Source: Tomitella cavernea (GTDB taxonomy: Bacteria; Actinomycetota; Actinomycetes; Mycobacteriales; Mycobacteriaceae). Taken from it: 64,000 nt of DNA. The stretch covers positions 1 through 64,000 of the forward strand of contig NZ_JAENKO010000002.1 of NCBI RefSeq assembly GCF_016599145.1, given 5' to 3'. Within the stretch, counting starts at the first letter, position 1, and each line of letters opens with the position of its first letter. The notes beneath the pieces are model-generated. The model was not told the DNA's origin. It saw only the letters and a list, made by a program, of their open reading frames with translations, and did not search any database. Shown here piece by piece: positions 8,100 to 18,076 of this stretch. The translations under genes and the position numbers were made by a program.

Positions 8100-9680
8100 T
8101 CACTCCCACTCGATGGTGCCCGGCGGCTTGCTCGTCACGTCCAGGACGACACGGTTGACGTCGGGCACCTCGTTGGTGATGCGGGTGGAGATCGTCTCGA
8201 GCACCTCGTACGGCAGCCGCGACCAGTCCGCCGTCATCGCGTCCTCGCTCGACACCGGCCGCAGGACGATCGGGTGGCCGTAGGTGCGGCCGTCGCCCTG
8301 CACGCCGACGCTGCGGACATCCGCGAGCAGCACCACCGGGCATTGCCAGATCTGCTGGTCGAGCCCCGCGATGGTGAGCTCCTCGCGGGCGATGGAGTCG
8401 GCGCGGCGCAGCAGCGCCAGGCGCTCCGCGGTGACCTCGCCGACGATGCGGATGGCCAGTCCCGGGCCGGGGAACGGCTGGCGGCCGACGATCTCCTCCG
8501 GAAGCCCCAGCTCGCGCCCCACAGCGCGGACCTCGTCCTTGAACAGCAGGCGCAGCGGCTCGACCAGGGTGAACTGCAGGTCTTCCGGCAGCCCGCCCAC
8601 GTTGTGGTGGCTCTTGATGTTCGCGGTGCCGGAGCCGCCGCCGGACTCGACCACGTCGGGATACAGCGTGCCCTGCACCAGGTGGTCGACCGTCGCGCCG
8701 GTGGAGGCCGCGTCGCCGAGCACCTCGGAGACCGCGCCTTCGAAGCTGCGGATGAACTCGCGCCCGATGATCTTGCGCTTGCCCTCCGGGTCGGAGACGC
8801 CTGCCAGCTCACCCAGGAACGTCGACGCCGCGTCGATCGTCACCAGCCGGGCGCCGGTGGCCGCGACGAAGTCGTTCTCGACCTGACCGCGCTCCCCCTC
8901 GCGCAGCAGACCGTGATCGACGAACACGCAGGTGAGCCTGTCGCCGATGGCACGCTGCACCAGCGCGGCGGCCACGGCGGAATCGACCCCGCCGGACAGC
9001 CCGCACAGAGCGCGGCCGTCGCCCACCTGGGCGCGCACCTGCTCGATGAGCTGCTCGACGATGTTCGCGGTGGTCCAGGAACGCTCGAGGCCGGCGACGT
9101 CGCGCAGGAATCGGGTGAGCACCTCCTGGCCGTGCGGGGAATGCCGGACCTCGGGGTGGTACTGCACCCCGGCCAGGCGCCGGTCGAGGCACTCGAACGC
9201 CGCGACGGGCGCCCCCTCGCTGGACGCCGTGACCGTGAACCCGGCGGGCGCCTTCGTCACCGCGTCGCCGTGGCTCATCCACACCGGCTGCTGCTCCGGC
9301 AGGCCATGGTGAAGCGCGCCGCCGGAGACGTCCATCGCCGTGCGCCCATACTCGCGTCCGCCGGTGTGCTCCACGGTGCCGCCGAGCGCCCGTGCCATCG
9401 CCTGGAAGCCATAGCAGATGCCGAGCACCGGAACGCCCAGGTCGAACAGCGACGGATCGAGCGCCGGCGCGCCCTCGGTGTACACGCTGGCGGGACCGCC
9501 GGACAGGATGATGCCGGACGGATCTTTGGCGGCGATCTCCTGCACGCTCGCGGTATGCGCGATGACCTCGGAATAGACGCCGGCCTCACGGACTCGACGG
9601 GCGATCAGCTGCGCGTACTGCGCTCCGAAATCGACGACGAGCACGGGCCGGGCGGACTGCTGCAGGCGGAGTTCAGGCAC
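8100..9680 (-). CDS. guaA: GMP synthase (glutamine-hydrolysing)
   Basis: GuaA converts XMP to GMP using glutamine and ATP, the last step of guanine nucleotide synthesis. The class I amidotransferase domain shows the nucleophile in GICYGF and the His/Glu pair in YHPEV. The ATP-pyrophosphatase domain has the P-loop SGGVDS, and the GMP-synthase dimerisation domain is at the C-terminus. Two GTGs are possible, at 9686 and 9680. The hexamer TAGACT occupies 9692-9687, directly against the first and 6 nt before the second, so a leaderless transcript would begin at 9680. guaB3 and guaB2 lie in the same orientation upstream. Confidence 0.95.
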   Translation of the reverse strand: MPELRLQQSARPVLVVDFGAQYAQLIARRVREAGVYSEVIAHTASVQEIAAKDPSGIILSGGPASVYTEGAPALDPSLFDLGVPVLGICYGFQAMARALGGTVEHTGGREYGRTAMDVSGGALHHGLPEQQPVWMSHGDAVTKAPAGFTVTASSEGAPVAAFECLDRRLAGVQYHPEVRHSPHGQEVLTRFLRDVAGLERSWTTANIVEQLIEQVRAQVGDGRALCGLSGGVDSAVAAALVQRAIGDRLTCVFVDHGLLREGERGQVENDFVAATGARLVTIDAASTFLGELAGVSDPEGKRKIIGREFIRSFEGAVSEVLGDAASTGATVDHLVQGTLYPDVVESGGGSGTANIKSHHNVGGLPEDLQFTLVEPLRLLFKDEVRAVGRELGLPEEIVGRQPFPGPGLAIRIVGEVTAERLALLRRADSIAREELTIAGLDQQIWQCPVVLLADVRSVGVQGDGRTYGHPIVLRPVSSEDAMTADWSRLPYEVLETISTRITNEVPDVNRVVLDVTSKPPGTIEWE

Positions 9681-9686
9681 CCGCAC

Positions 9687-9692
9687 AGTCTA
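9687..9692 (-). promoter_or_regulatory. -10 hexamer TAGACT of guaA
   Basis: Read on the minus strand, TAGACT precedes the GTG at 9680 by 6 nt. No Shine-Dalgarno is visible. It also decides between the two candidate start codons. Confidence 0.4.
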
Positions 9693-9858
9693 CGATGCGG
9701 GGCCGGGCGTCCCCATCACGCCCGGCCCCGACCCCGCGCCCATCAAGCACTCTCCGTCGCTTCCACGCCCAGACCGAGCGGATTCCGCTTGGTCGAGGCG
9801 CGAGGCTCAGCGGCGACCGTGACGGCGCCGCAGGGAGCGAGCGCGGCCCCGGACAAAA

Positions 9859-10449
9859 TCAGGTGAGGTCGATGACGCCGCAGCCGACGCGCTCACCCGA
9901 TTCCGAAGTGAGGACGATAGCGCTGCCGCCCCGCCCGGTCAGTGATGCCACATCGATACCGGGAATCAACGTCTCCACAGCGCCGACACCGGAGCTGGAC
10001 ACCGGCAGCGTCAGGTCAAGCGGACTCGTTCCCCCGAGCAGGCTGCGCACGGCACCGGCGGAGTGAAAGCCGATTGCCGGATCGCACCGGCCATACTCGG
10101 TGAACCCGACCGTGTACAGGCCAGGATCGAGGTGGCCCCCCGAGATGTGCACATCGATAGCGACGTCACCCGAGATATCCTTGAGTTGAGCAACGCCTAA
10201 GGGCGTATCGCTCCGGTCGATCAACGGGACAGTCGCCCCGTTCACGGGCACCGCGGAATCGATCTCGTCGGGTATTTCGGCGTTGACGGACGGTGGGACC
10301 GGGTTGCCGGTGAACACCGCCGGCATCGAATACGTAGCGCTCTCCGGGGCAGGCTGCGCCTCGGTACTGCAGGCTGCCAGCGTCCAGACGGAGGCGAAGA
10401 CCGCCGGGACCACCACGACCCATCTGCCGGTGCGGAACATTCGACTCAC
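9859..10449 (-). CDS. Cu/Zn-SOD-like lipoprotein lacking metal ligands
   Basis: The 196-residue product has a lipoprotein signal peptide with lipobox LAAC (Cys27). Its mature part aligns by eye with Cu/Zn superoxide dismutase: GGHLDPGLYTVGF and GRCDPAIGFHSAGA in the middle, ERVGCGVIDL at the end. The two Cys that form the SOD disulfide are kept, but the HxH copper ligands after the GL turn are replaced (VGFT), so dismutase activity is unlikely. The GTG at 10449 is the chosen start because GAGAGGGG stands 5 nt before it; an ATG 9 nt further in is the alternative. Three 20-bp direct repeats lie about 50 bp upstream. Confidence 0.72.
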   Translation of the reverse strand: MSRMFRTGRWVVVVPAVFASVWTLAACSTEAQPAPESATYSMPAVFTGNPVPPSVNAEIPDEIDSAVPVNGATVPLIDRSDTPLGVAQLKDISGDVAIDVHISGGHLDPGLYTVGFTEYGRCDPAIGFHSAGAVRSLLGGTSPLDLTLPVSSSGVGAVETLIPGIDVASLTGRGGSAIVLTSESGERVGCGVIDLT

Positions 10450-10854
10450 AACCGCCCCTCTCGTCTCGGCGCCGGTCACGTCGCACCGGCGGACTACACG
10501 TTCGTGCTGTATCCAATACGTTCGTGCTGTATCCAATACGTTCGTGCTGTACCCACTCGAGCCGCCGGAAAACACCGCCTTCGATCCCGCCGCCATCGTG
10601 AGGCGGTCCAGGCCGAATCGAACATGCGAGAACGCCCACGGACTCGTCTGCATGGCTCCGCCACCGCCTGCGGATCCCGCCCTGGTCTAGCGATGCCTCC
10701 TGGTACAGATCACCCTTTGACCAGGGTGTCCCTATCAGCACCAGGATGGTAGGCAAGTTGCTCGGCGGTGGCCGGTCGCTTGATAAGGCCCCCGGTCAAG
10801 CACCTGATCCGGGTCAATGAACGCATGGTCCGGCGCAATGCCACGAGGCACCGG
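10450..10854. other. intergenic region upstream of the SOD-like gene
   Basis: This 405-bp stretch separates the SOD-like gene from the GMC oxidoreductase gene. It holds the triple 20-bp repeat at 10498-10557. I see no convincing gene; the reading frames crossing it on both strands have no start with a ribosome-binding site and no recognisable protein. Confidence 0.6.
10498..10557. repeat. three tandem 20-bp direct repeats
   Basis: Units begin at 10498, 10518 and 10538. The first two are identical and the third differs at two positions near its end. The core is ACGTTCGTGCTGTA. A 20-bp period is close to two helical turns, so a protein bound to each unit would sit on one face of the DNA. The array is about 50 bp upstream of the SOD-like lipoprotein start and probably acts as its operator or activator site. 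Confidence 0.8.
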
Positions 10855-12579
10855 CTATGCTCCGCCCGCCTGGATCGGCGTGATCGGCAGCCGCAGAGCG
10901 CCGGGCGCGTCCGCCGGGACGAACGGGCTGCGAGGCGCCACCGGCCGGATGCGCCGGTAGCCCTCACCCTGGGGCGGCCGCACGTCTGCGTCGCCCTTGT
11001 TGGGCCACATGGCGGCGGCACGCTCGGCCTGCGCGGTGATCGTCAGCGACGGGTTGACGCCCAGGTTGGCCGACACGGCCGCACCGTCCACCACGTACAT
11101 CGTCGGATAGCCGTACACCCGGTGGTACGGGTCGATCACCCCGGAGCCGGGGCCGTCGCCGATCACCGCGCCGCCCAGGAAGTGCGCTGTGAGCGGAATG
11201 TTGAAGATCTCGCCCCACGTGCCGCCCGCGATGCCGTCGATCTTGTCGGCGATGCGCCGCGTCGCGTCGTTGCCCGCGGGGATCCACGACGGGTTGGGTT
11301 CGCCGTGGCCTTGGCGGCTGCTGATGCGCCGCCGCCGCAGCAGGCCCCGCTTGGTGAAGGTCGTGATCGAGTTGTCGAGGTTCTGCATGACCAGCGCGAT
11401 GATCGTGCGCTCCGACCACCGCCGCACGTTGAGCATGCGCAGCGTCATCAGCGGGTGGCGCAGGATGAGCAGGAGAAGCTTGAGCCAGCGCGGAATCCGC
11501 CCGCCGCCGTCGGTCATGAGCGTCTGCAACAGCCCCATCGCATTGGAGCCCTTGCCGTAACGCACCGGTTCGATGTGGGTGTCGTCCGTCGGGTGGAACG
11601 AGGAGGTGATGGCGACGCCCTTGGTCAGGTCCATCTCCGGGTCCACCGCGAACTTGCCCGCGCCCACGATGGACTCCGAGTTGGTGCGGGTGAGCCCGCC
11701 GAGTTTGCCCGACAGCCCGGGCAGCGTGCCCGCGTCGCGCATCGCGTGCAGGAGGTTCTGCGTGCCCCAGGTGCCGGCGGCGAGGACCACGTTGGCGGCG
11801 GTGAAGGTGCGGCGCTGCTTGCGCATCCAGGCGCCGGTGCGTTCGGTGGAGATCTCCCACACCCCGTCCTCCCGCCGGCGCACGGCGGTGACGGTGGTCA
11901 TCGGGTGCACCTGCGCCCCGGCTCGCTCGGCCAGGCCCAGATAGTTCTTGACCAGCGTGTTTTTGGCGCCATGCCGGCATCCCGTCATGCATTCGCCGCA
12001 TTCGATGCACCCGGTGCGGGCCGGCCCGACGCCGCCGAAGTACGGGTCGTCCACCGTCTCGCCGGCCTCGCCGAAGTACACGCCCACCGGCGTCTGGATG
12101 AAGGTCTCGCCCACGCCCATGTCGTCGGCCACCGACCTGATGACCTCGTCGGCGGGGGTCATCGTGGGGTTCTGCACCACCCCGAGCATCCGCCGGCCCT
12201 GCTCGTAGTAAGGGGTGAGCTCGTCCTCCCAGTCTGTGATGTGCGCCCACTGAGGGTCGGAGAAGAACGGCCCGGTGGGCTTGTAGAGGGTGTTCGCGTA
12301 GTTCAACGAGCCGCCGCCCACACCCGCACCGGCGAGGATGAGGCAATCCCGCAGCATGTGCACGCGCTGTACCCCGTAGCAGCCGAGCCGGGGCGCCCAG
12401 AGGAACTTCTTGAGGTCCCAGCTGGTGGCGGCGAACTCGTCGTCGGCGTAACGGCGCCCCGCCTCGAGGACACCGACGGAGTAGCCCTTCTCGGTGAGGC
12501 GCAGCGCGCTGACGCTGCCCCCGAATCCCGATCCGACCACCACCACGTCGTAGTCCGGCCCGTCCACGCTGGGTGCCAT
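10855..12579 (-). CDS. GMC-family oxidoreductase (cholesterol-oxidase-like, ChoD position)
   Basis: This is an FAD-dependent oxidoreductase of 574 residues. The Rossmann motif GSGFGG is at 16-21, GAGVGGGSLNYAN near 84-96 is typical of the cholesterol-oxidase branch, and the C-terminal HFLGGAVIG and NPSLTITA motifs hold the flavin and active site. Residues 191-201 carry four Cys spaced C-x2-C-x2-C-x3-C. Position next to guaB3 matches M. tuberculosis choD (Rv3409c), whose true substrate is debated, so a sterol substrate is only suggested. The ATG start has GAGGAG 6 nt upstream. A TATAGT hexamer 50 nt upstream suggests its own promoter. Confidence 0.88.
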   Translation of the reverse strand: MAPSVDGPDYDVVVVGSGFGGSVSALRLTEKGYSVGVLEAGRRYADDEFAATSWDLKKFLWAPRLGCYGVQRVHMLRDCLILAGAGVGGGSLNYANTLYKPTGPFFSDPQWAHITDWEDELTPYYEQGRRMLGVVQNPTMTPADEVIRSVADDMGVGETFIQTPVGVYFGEAGETVDDPYFGGVGPARTGCIECGECMTGCRHGAKNTLVKNYLGLAERAGAQVHPMTTVTAVRRREDGVWEISTERTGAWMRKQRRTFTAANVVLAAGTWGTQNLLHAMRDAGTLPGLSGKLGGLTRTNSESIVGAGKFAVDPEMDLTKGVAITSSFHPTDDTHIEPVRYGKGSNAMGLLQTLMTDGGGRIPRWLKLLLLILRHPLMTLRMLNVRRWSERTIIALVMQNLDNSITTFTKRGLLRRRRISSRQGHGEPNPSWIPAGNDATRRIADKIDGIAGGTWGEIFNIPLTAHFLGGAVIGDGPGSGVIDPYHRVYGYPTMYVVDGAAVSANLGVNPSLTITAQAERAAAMWPNKGDADVRPPQGEGYRRIRPVAPRSPFVPADAPGALRLPITPIQAGGA

Positions 12580-12628
12580 GCCGTCTCCTCCACATCGACC
12601 GCTGCCTGAAGCCCGCGTGAGGGATCTT

Positions 12629-12634
12629 ACTATA
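12629..12634 (-). promoter_or_regulatory. -10 hexamer TATAGT for the GMC oxidase gene
   Basis: On the minus strand TATAGT lies in the 98-bp gap after guaB3, about 50 nt before the ATG at 12579, giving a 5' leader of roughly 43 nt. The -35 is not obvious. Confidence 0.4.
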
Positions 12635-12677
12635 ACGTCGGGTACCGGGTATACCGCCGGACCGGATCGCCGGCCGA

Positions 12678-13817
12678 TTACCCCCGCACGCTCAGCTCGA
12701 CGCGCTGGAACTCCTTGAGGTCGGAGTATCCGGACTTCGCCATCGAGCGCCGCAGGCCACCGACGAGGTTGAGCGAACCGAACGGGTCGTCCGCCGGCCC
12801 GCTCAGCACGGTGTCGAGGCTCGGGCGGTCGTCGAAGGTGACGGGCACGATGGCGCCGCGCGGCATGGACGGGTGCGCCGCCACCGTCGGCCAGTACCAG
12901 CCCTTGCCCGGGGCCTCCTCCGCGAGCGCCAAAGGCGTGCCCAGAACGGCGGCGTCGGCACCGCATGCGATGGCCTTGGCCACATCGCCGGAGGTGTGGA
13001 TGTCGCCGTCGGCGATGACGTGCACGTACCGGCCGCCGGTCTCGTCCAGGTAGTCGCGGCGGGCCGCGGCGGCATCGGCGATGGCGGTGGCCATCGGCAC
13101 GCCCATGCCCAGCACCTCGCCGCTGGTGGTGACGCCGTCGGCGGCCCCGTAGCCCACGATGACGCCGGCCGCACCCGTGCGCATCAAGTGCAGCGCCGTG
13201 AGGTGGTCGCTGACGCCGCCCGCCACCACGGGGACGTCGAGCTCATTGATGAACGTCTTGAGGTTGAGCGGCTCGGCGTCCCCCGCGCCCACGTGCTCGG
13301 CGGAGATGATCGTGCCGTGGATGAACAGCAGGTCCACACCCGCGGCGACGATATGCGGGGTGAGTGCGGCGGCGTTCTGCGGGCTCACCCGCACGGCCGT
13401 GGTGACCCCGGCGTCACGGATGGCGGCCACCGCTTGCCCCAGCAGGTCCGGGTCCACCGGCGCTGCGTGCAGCCGCTGCAGCATCCGGGTGGCCGCGGCC
13501 GGGCCGTCCTCGCCCTCGGCCACCTCGATGAGCTGCGCGAGCTTGTCCTCCACGTCGCGGTGCCGGGCCCACAGCCCCTCGCCGTTGAACACGCCCAGCC
13601 CGCCTCGGCGGCCCATCTCCACCGCGAACTCGGGCGAGACGAGCGCATCGGTGGGATGCGCGAGCAGCGGGATGTCGAACCTGTAGGCGTCCATCTGCCA
13701 GGCGGTGGACACGTCCTTGGCCGAGCGGGTGCGCCGCGAGGGGACGATGTCGATGTCCTCGAGCTGGTAGGTGCGCCGGGCTATGCGCCCGATGCCGATT
13801 TCCACGAGGTCACGCAC
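12678..13817 (-). CDS. guaB3: GuaB3 family IMP dehydrogenase-related protein
   Basis: This 379-residue TIM-barrel protein belongs to the IMPDH/GMP-reductase superfamily and lacks CBS domains. It starts MRDLVEIGIGRIARRTYQLEDI, as actinobacterial GuaB3 proteins do. The loop that carries the catalytic Cys in IMPDH (SICTTR) reads DGVTTS here, so the Cys is replaced by Val and ordinary IMPDH chemistry is doubtful. Cyanobacterial GuaB3 has been reported to act as a GMP reductase, but the actinobacterial role is open. It lies between guaB2 and the GMC oxidase, as in M. tuberculosis. Confidence 0.92.
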   Translation of the reverse strand: MRDLVEIGIGRIARRTYQLEDIDIVPSRRTRSAKDVSTAWQMDAYRFDIPLLAHPTDALVSPEFAVEMGRRGGLGVFNGEGLWARHRDVEDKLAQLIEVAEGEDGPAAATRMLQRLHAAPVDPDLLGQAVAAIRDAGVTTAVRVSPQNAAALTPHIVAAGVDLLFIHGTIISAEHVGAGDAEPLNLKTFINELDVPVVAGGVSDHLTALHLMRTGAAGVIVGYGAADGVTTSGEVLGMGVPMATAIADAAAARRDYLDETGGRYVHVIADGDIHTSGDVAKAIACGADAAVLGTPLALAEEAPGKGWYWPTVAAHPSMPRGAIVPVTFDDRPSLDTVLSGPADDPFGSLNLVGGLRRSMAKSGYSDLKEFQRVELSVRG

Positions 13818-13895
13818 GCGTGTCCCCTTTCCTGGTTCTCAGGGGCACGGCCCCGTCCATGACGGCCGACGACCGCCCGTCCTGCCGCTGCGGCA

Positions 13896-13916
13896 CCCGG
13901 CGCGGTGCGCGCCGGG
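13896..13916 (-). terminator. hairpin between guaB2 and guaB3
   Basis: A perfect 9-bp GC stem with a 3-nt loop begins 10 nt after the guaB2 stop. No U-tract follows, so it is a candidate U-less terminator or attenuator. Confidence 0.45.
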
Positions 13917-13925
13917 CACAGTGGC

Positions 13926-15607
<1,682 letters not shown>

Positions 15608-15709
15608 CCTCCACCCCCGCCCGGCCCCGGGCCCGCCGTCCCCGCATTCCCCCGGACCGACGACGCGCGCATTGCGGGACTGCGGTGGCGGGTTCGGGTG
15701 CTCCCCAAG

Positions 15710-15715
15710 TACCGT
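15710..15715 (+). promoter_or_regulatory. -10 hexamer TACCGT, leaderless DUF5319 gene
   Basis: TACCGT stands 7 nt before the GTG at 15723, with no ribosome-binding site visible between them. Confidence 0.45.
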
Positions 15716-15722
15716 GGGCGTC

Positions 15723-16130
15723 GTGCACGAGCATCTGCCGCCTGGCCTGCCGCCGGATCCGTTCGCGGGCGACCCCGCCGATCCGGCCGCTGCCTTCGAC
15801 TCCCCGGAACCGGCCCAGCCGCTCGACGCCCATGAACGCCTGGCCGTCGAGGAGGACCTGGCCGACCTCGCCGTCTACGAGGCCCTGTTGGGCCATCGCG
15901 GCGTGCGGGGCCTGGTCATCGCATGCGAGGACTGCCACGACGACCACTTCCACGACTGGGAGATGCTACGCGCCAACCTCATGCAGCTGCTCGTCGACGG
16001 CAGCGTGCGCCCGCACGAGCCCGCGTTCGACCCGCAGCCGGAGGACTACGTCACCTGGGATTACTGCCGTGGATACGCGGACGCCGCGATGAACGACGCG
16101 TCGTTGTTCAGCGACGGCCACGACATCTGA
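15723..16130 (+). CDS. DUF5319 protein (Rv3412-like)
   Basis: This is a 135-residue acidic protein of unknown function, conserved next to guaB2 in mycolic-acid bacteria (Rv3412 in M. tuberculosis). It starts VHEHLPPGLPPDPFAGDP, contains a CEDCHDDHFHDW segment whose two Cys and three His could bind a metal, and ends with a YVTWDYCRGYADA motif. Another in-frame GTG lies 9 nt upstream, but the one used here matches the family N-terminus and the leaderless spacing from TACCGT. The orientation is opposite to both neighbouring operons. Confidence 0.88.
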   Translation: MHEHLPPGLPPDPFAGDPADPAAAFDSPEPAQPLDAHERLAVEEDLADLAVYEALLGHRGVRGLVIACEDCHDDHFHDWEMLRANLMQLLVDGSVRPHEPAFDPQPEDYVTWDYCRGYADAAMNDASLFSDGHDI

Positions 16131-16190
16131 GCCGGAGCGGGCACTCCGGGCCCGGCCACGACGGGCGCGGCTCCGGATCCCCACCGATGG

Positions 16191-16229
16191 CGATCGCCGC
16201 CGCGCCCTGAACGGGCTCGGCGGCGATCG
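16191..16229. terminator. bidirectional terminator between DUF5319 gene and rsdA
   Basis: A 17-bp stem with one mismatch and a 5-nt loop lies between two converging genes. The plus-strand side is followed by TCGTTCTCT, a weak pyrimidine tail. Confidence 0.65.
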
Positions 16230-16295
16230 TCGTTCTCTGCGTGTGCGCCGACCGGCGGGGCACGCTCCGGCCTGCGGCGTCGGCCCGACGACGAG

Positions 16296-17288
16296 TCAGT
16301 TTCCGTCGAGATCCGACAGCTGCTGCTTCTGCGGACCGGGGGTGGGTGTCGGTGTGGCTGTGCCCGGCGGCGGCACGTCCGCGCTGGATGACGGCGCCGG
16401 GGTCTCCGTCGGCGTGGTCGTCGGCGTGGTCGTCGGAGCCGGCGTGGTGGTCGTCGGCGGATTCGGCGCCGGCGCCTGCTGCAGCGGTAGCTGCGGCAGC
16501 TGCACATCCGGCAACGGCGGCAGCTGGATCTGCGGCAACGGCACGGAGATGTCCGGCAGGCCCGGCACCCCTTCGATACCGATCGACGGCGGCGGAGGCG
16601 AAGACGGAGGAGGAGTGGCCGTGCTTGTCGGCGCGGGCGGCGGCACGACGACGTCGGCCCCCACGGCGGGCGCCTCGGACTTCGGCCGGCCGGTCGCCTG
16701 CGCCCACAGGTCCGTGCGGGTGTCGTCGAGCTCGGTGAAGGCCGAGTCCCCGCGGATCTTCTCCATCTTCTCCGTGGCCGAGTCGAGCACCGCGAGGCAG
16801 CCGCGCAGGTCCCCCTTGGCCAGCAGGTCCTTCGCGTGGGCCAACTCGTCCCGGATGCTGGCCGCGGTGACGAAGTCCTCCGAACTCTGGCCGACGGGCT
16901 CGTCGGCGCCCAGGAAGTGCCCCGCCACGGCGATGCCGCCGAGCAGCACCGCCACCGAGGCGGCACCCGCGGTCACCGTCGTCATCCAGCGGTATCGGCG
17001 GCTCCGGCGCAGCGGCACCACCGTGCCCGCGCCGGCCTCCTCGATCCCCGACGCCAACGCCGCGGCAAGCTCGTCCTCCGACGGCATGCCGGGCATCGGG
17101 GTGCTCACGATCTGATGGCGGGCACCCGAGAACAGCACTGCGAGCTCGGCCTCGGCGTCGGACTCGGCCGGCACCTCGCCTCCGCGGAGTATCGATTCGA
17201 TGAACTCGTCATCGTGCAGGATGGCGGCGAGGTCCGACCCGGGGGACTCGTCGCCCGTCGCGTTGTCACGCTCGGACACCCTGCTCAC
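16296..17288 (-). CDS. rsdA: anti-sigma-D factor
   Basis: This is a single-pass membrane anti-sigma factor of 330 residues. The N-terminal cytoplasmic part carries an acidic helix suited to binding the sigma factor, the transmembrane helix spans about 101-126, and the extracytoplasmic part ends in a long Pro/Thr-rich low-complexity tail. Its start overlaps the 3' end of sigD by 23 nt, the order and coupling of sigD-rsdA (Rv3414c-Rv3413c) in M. tuberculosis. It holds SigD inactive; release is usually by proteolysis. Sequence divergence makes the call rest partly on context. The start is a GTG with AGAGG close upstream. Confidence 0.82.
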   Translation of the reverse strand: MSRVSERDNATGDESPGSDLAAILHDDEFIESILRGGEVPAESDAEAELAVLFSGARHQIVSTPMPGMPSEDELAAALASGIEEAGAGTVVPLRRSRRYRWMTTVTAGAASVAVLLGGIAVAGHFLGADEPVGQSSEDFVTAASIRDELAHAKDLLAKGDLRGCLAVLDSATEKMEKIRGDSAFTELDDTRTDLWAQATGRPKSEAPAVGADVVVPPPAPTSTATPPPSSPPPPSIGIEGVPGLPDISVPLPQIQLPPLPDVQLPQLPLQQAPAPNPPTTTTPAPTTTPTTTPTETPAPSSSADVPPPGTATPTPTPGPQKQQLSDLDGN

Positions 17289-17871
17289 CCGCCTCTCCGA
17301 AAGTGTTCCTCAGCTTTGCGAGCGCCCTGTGCTGGGCCACGCGTACCGCTCCCGCGGTACTGCCCACCGCAGCGGCCGTCTCCTCCGCGGACATCCCGAC
17401 GATCAATCGAAGAACGATGATCTCGCGTTGCTTGTCCGGCAGACCCTCAAGGAGCCGCTCCACACGCACGCGGGATTCCGAATCCAGATACGACTGCTCC
17501 GGGTCCAGGTATGTGCCGTCCTGGACACTGTTGCGCCCGATCTCATCCGGTATATCTGCGGTGGGCTCGGATTTGTTACGCGCGGACGAACGGTGCGCAT
17601 CCGCGACCTTATGCGAAGCGATCCCGTAGACGAACGCCATGAACGGCTTGCCCTGGTCCTTGTACCGCGGCAGGGCCGTCACCACCGCCATGCACACTTC
17701 CTGCGCCACGTCGTCCGCCGAGCCGAAGCCCCGCTCGGCGAAGCCCACCCGTGCACGGCAGTAGCGCACGACGAGGGGGCGGATCTCGGTCAGCAGCCGA
17801 TGCAGGGCGGCGCGACCGCCCGCCACGGCATCCGCGACATCTCGGGATACCTCGTCGTCCGGTCGCGTCAT
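17266..17871 (-). CDS. sigD: ECF-type RNA polymerase sigma factor SigD
   Basis: The 201-residue sigma factor has region 2 at about 20-95 (SADDVAQEVCMAVVTALPRY for core binding and -10 melting) and region 4 at about 130-190 (LPDKQREIIVLRLIVGMSAE and the recognition helix before QHRALAKLRN). It drives genes under control of the membrane anti-sigma encoded downstream. In M. tuberculosis SigD is linked to RelA and starvation. The ATG at 17871 with GAAGG upstream is preferred over an upstream start that would add 17 unconserved residues. Confidence 0.92.
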   Translation of the reverse strand: MTRPDDEVSRDVADAVAGGRAALHRLLTEIRPLVVRYCRARVGFAERGFGSADDVAQEVCMAVVTALPRYKDQGKPFMAFVYGIASHKVADAHRSSARNKSEPTADIPDEIGRNSVQDGTYLDPEQSYLDSESRVRVERLLEGLPDKQREIIVLRLIVGMSAEETAAAVGSTAGAVRVAQHRALAKLRNTFGEAGEQGVRA

Positions 17872-18076
17872 CGTGCCTTCAAGCCCCAGTCCTCGCCCCG
17901 CCTGCGAACAGCGGCGATGCATGTTTCAAGTCGATTGTCCCGCCCCACCCTATCGGCCGCAGGTGCGCCGGCGTGCACCGTGGCACCTCGGCGCCGTGCT
18001 GCGCGCCCCGATGCGCCGACACCGCGGCCGCTGATCACCGCGCGGCCGAGCGCCGCGCCGCGCGTGCGCCGGACGC

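Noticed and set aside
9772-9794. terminator hairpin after the SOD-like gene
   Set aside because: The 10-bp stem contains a G-U pair on the plus strand that becomes an A-C mismatch on the minus strand, where it would need to work, and no U-tract follows.
10498-10557. CRISPR array
   Set aside because: The three repeats are directly abutting with no spacers and no cas genes are nearby; it is a tandem repeat.
10768-12609. 613-codon plus-strand frame opposite the GMC oxidase
   Set aside because: Shadow of a well-supported minus-strand gene; residues are mostly Arg, His, Gly and Val without motifs.
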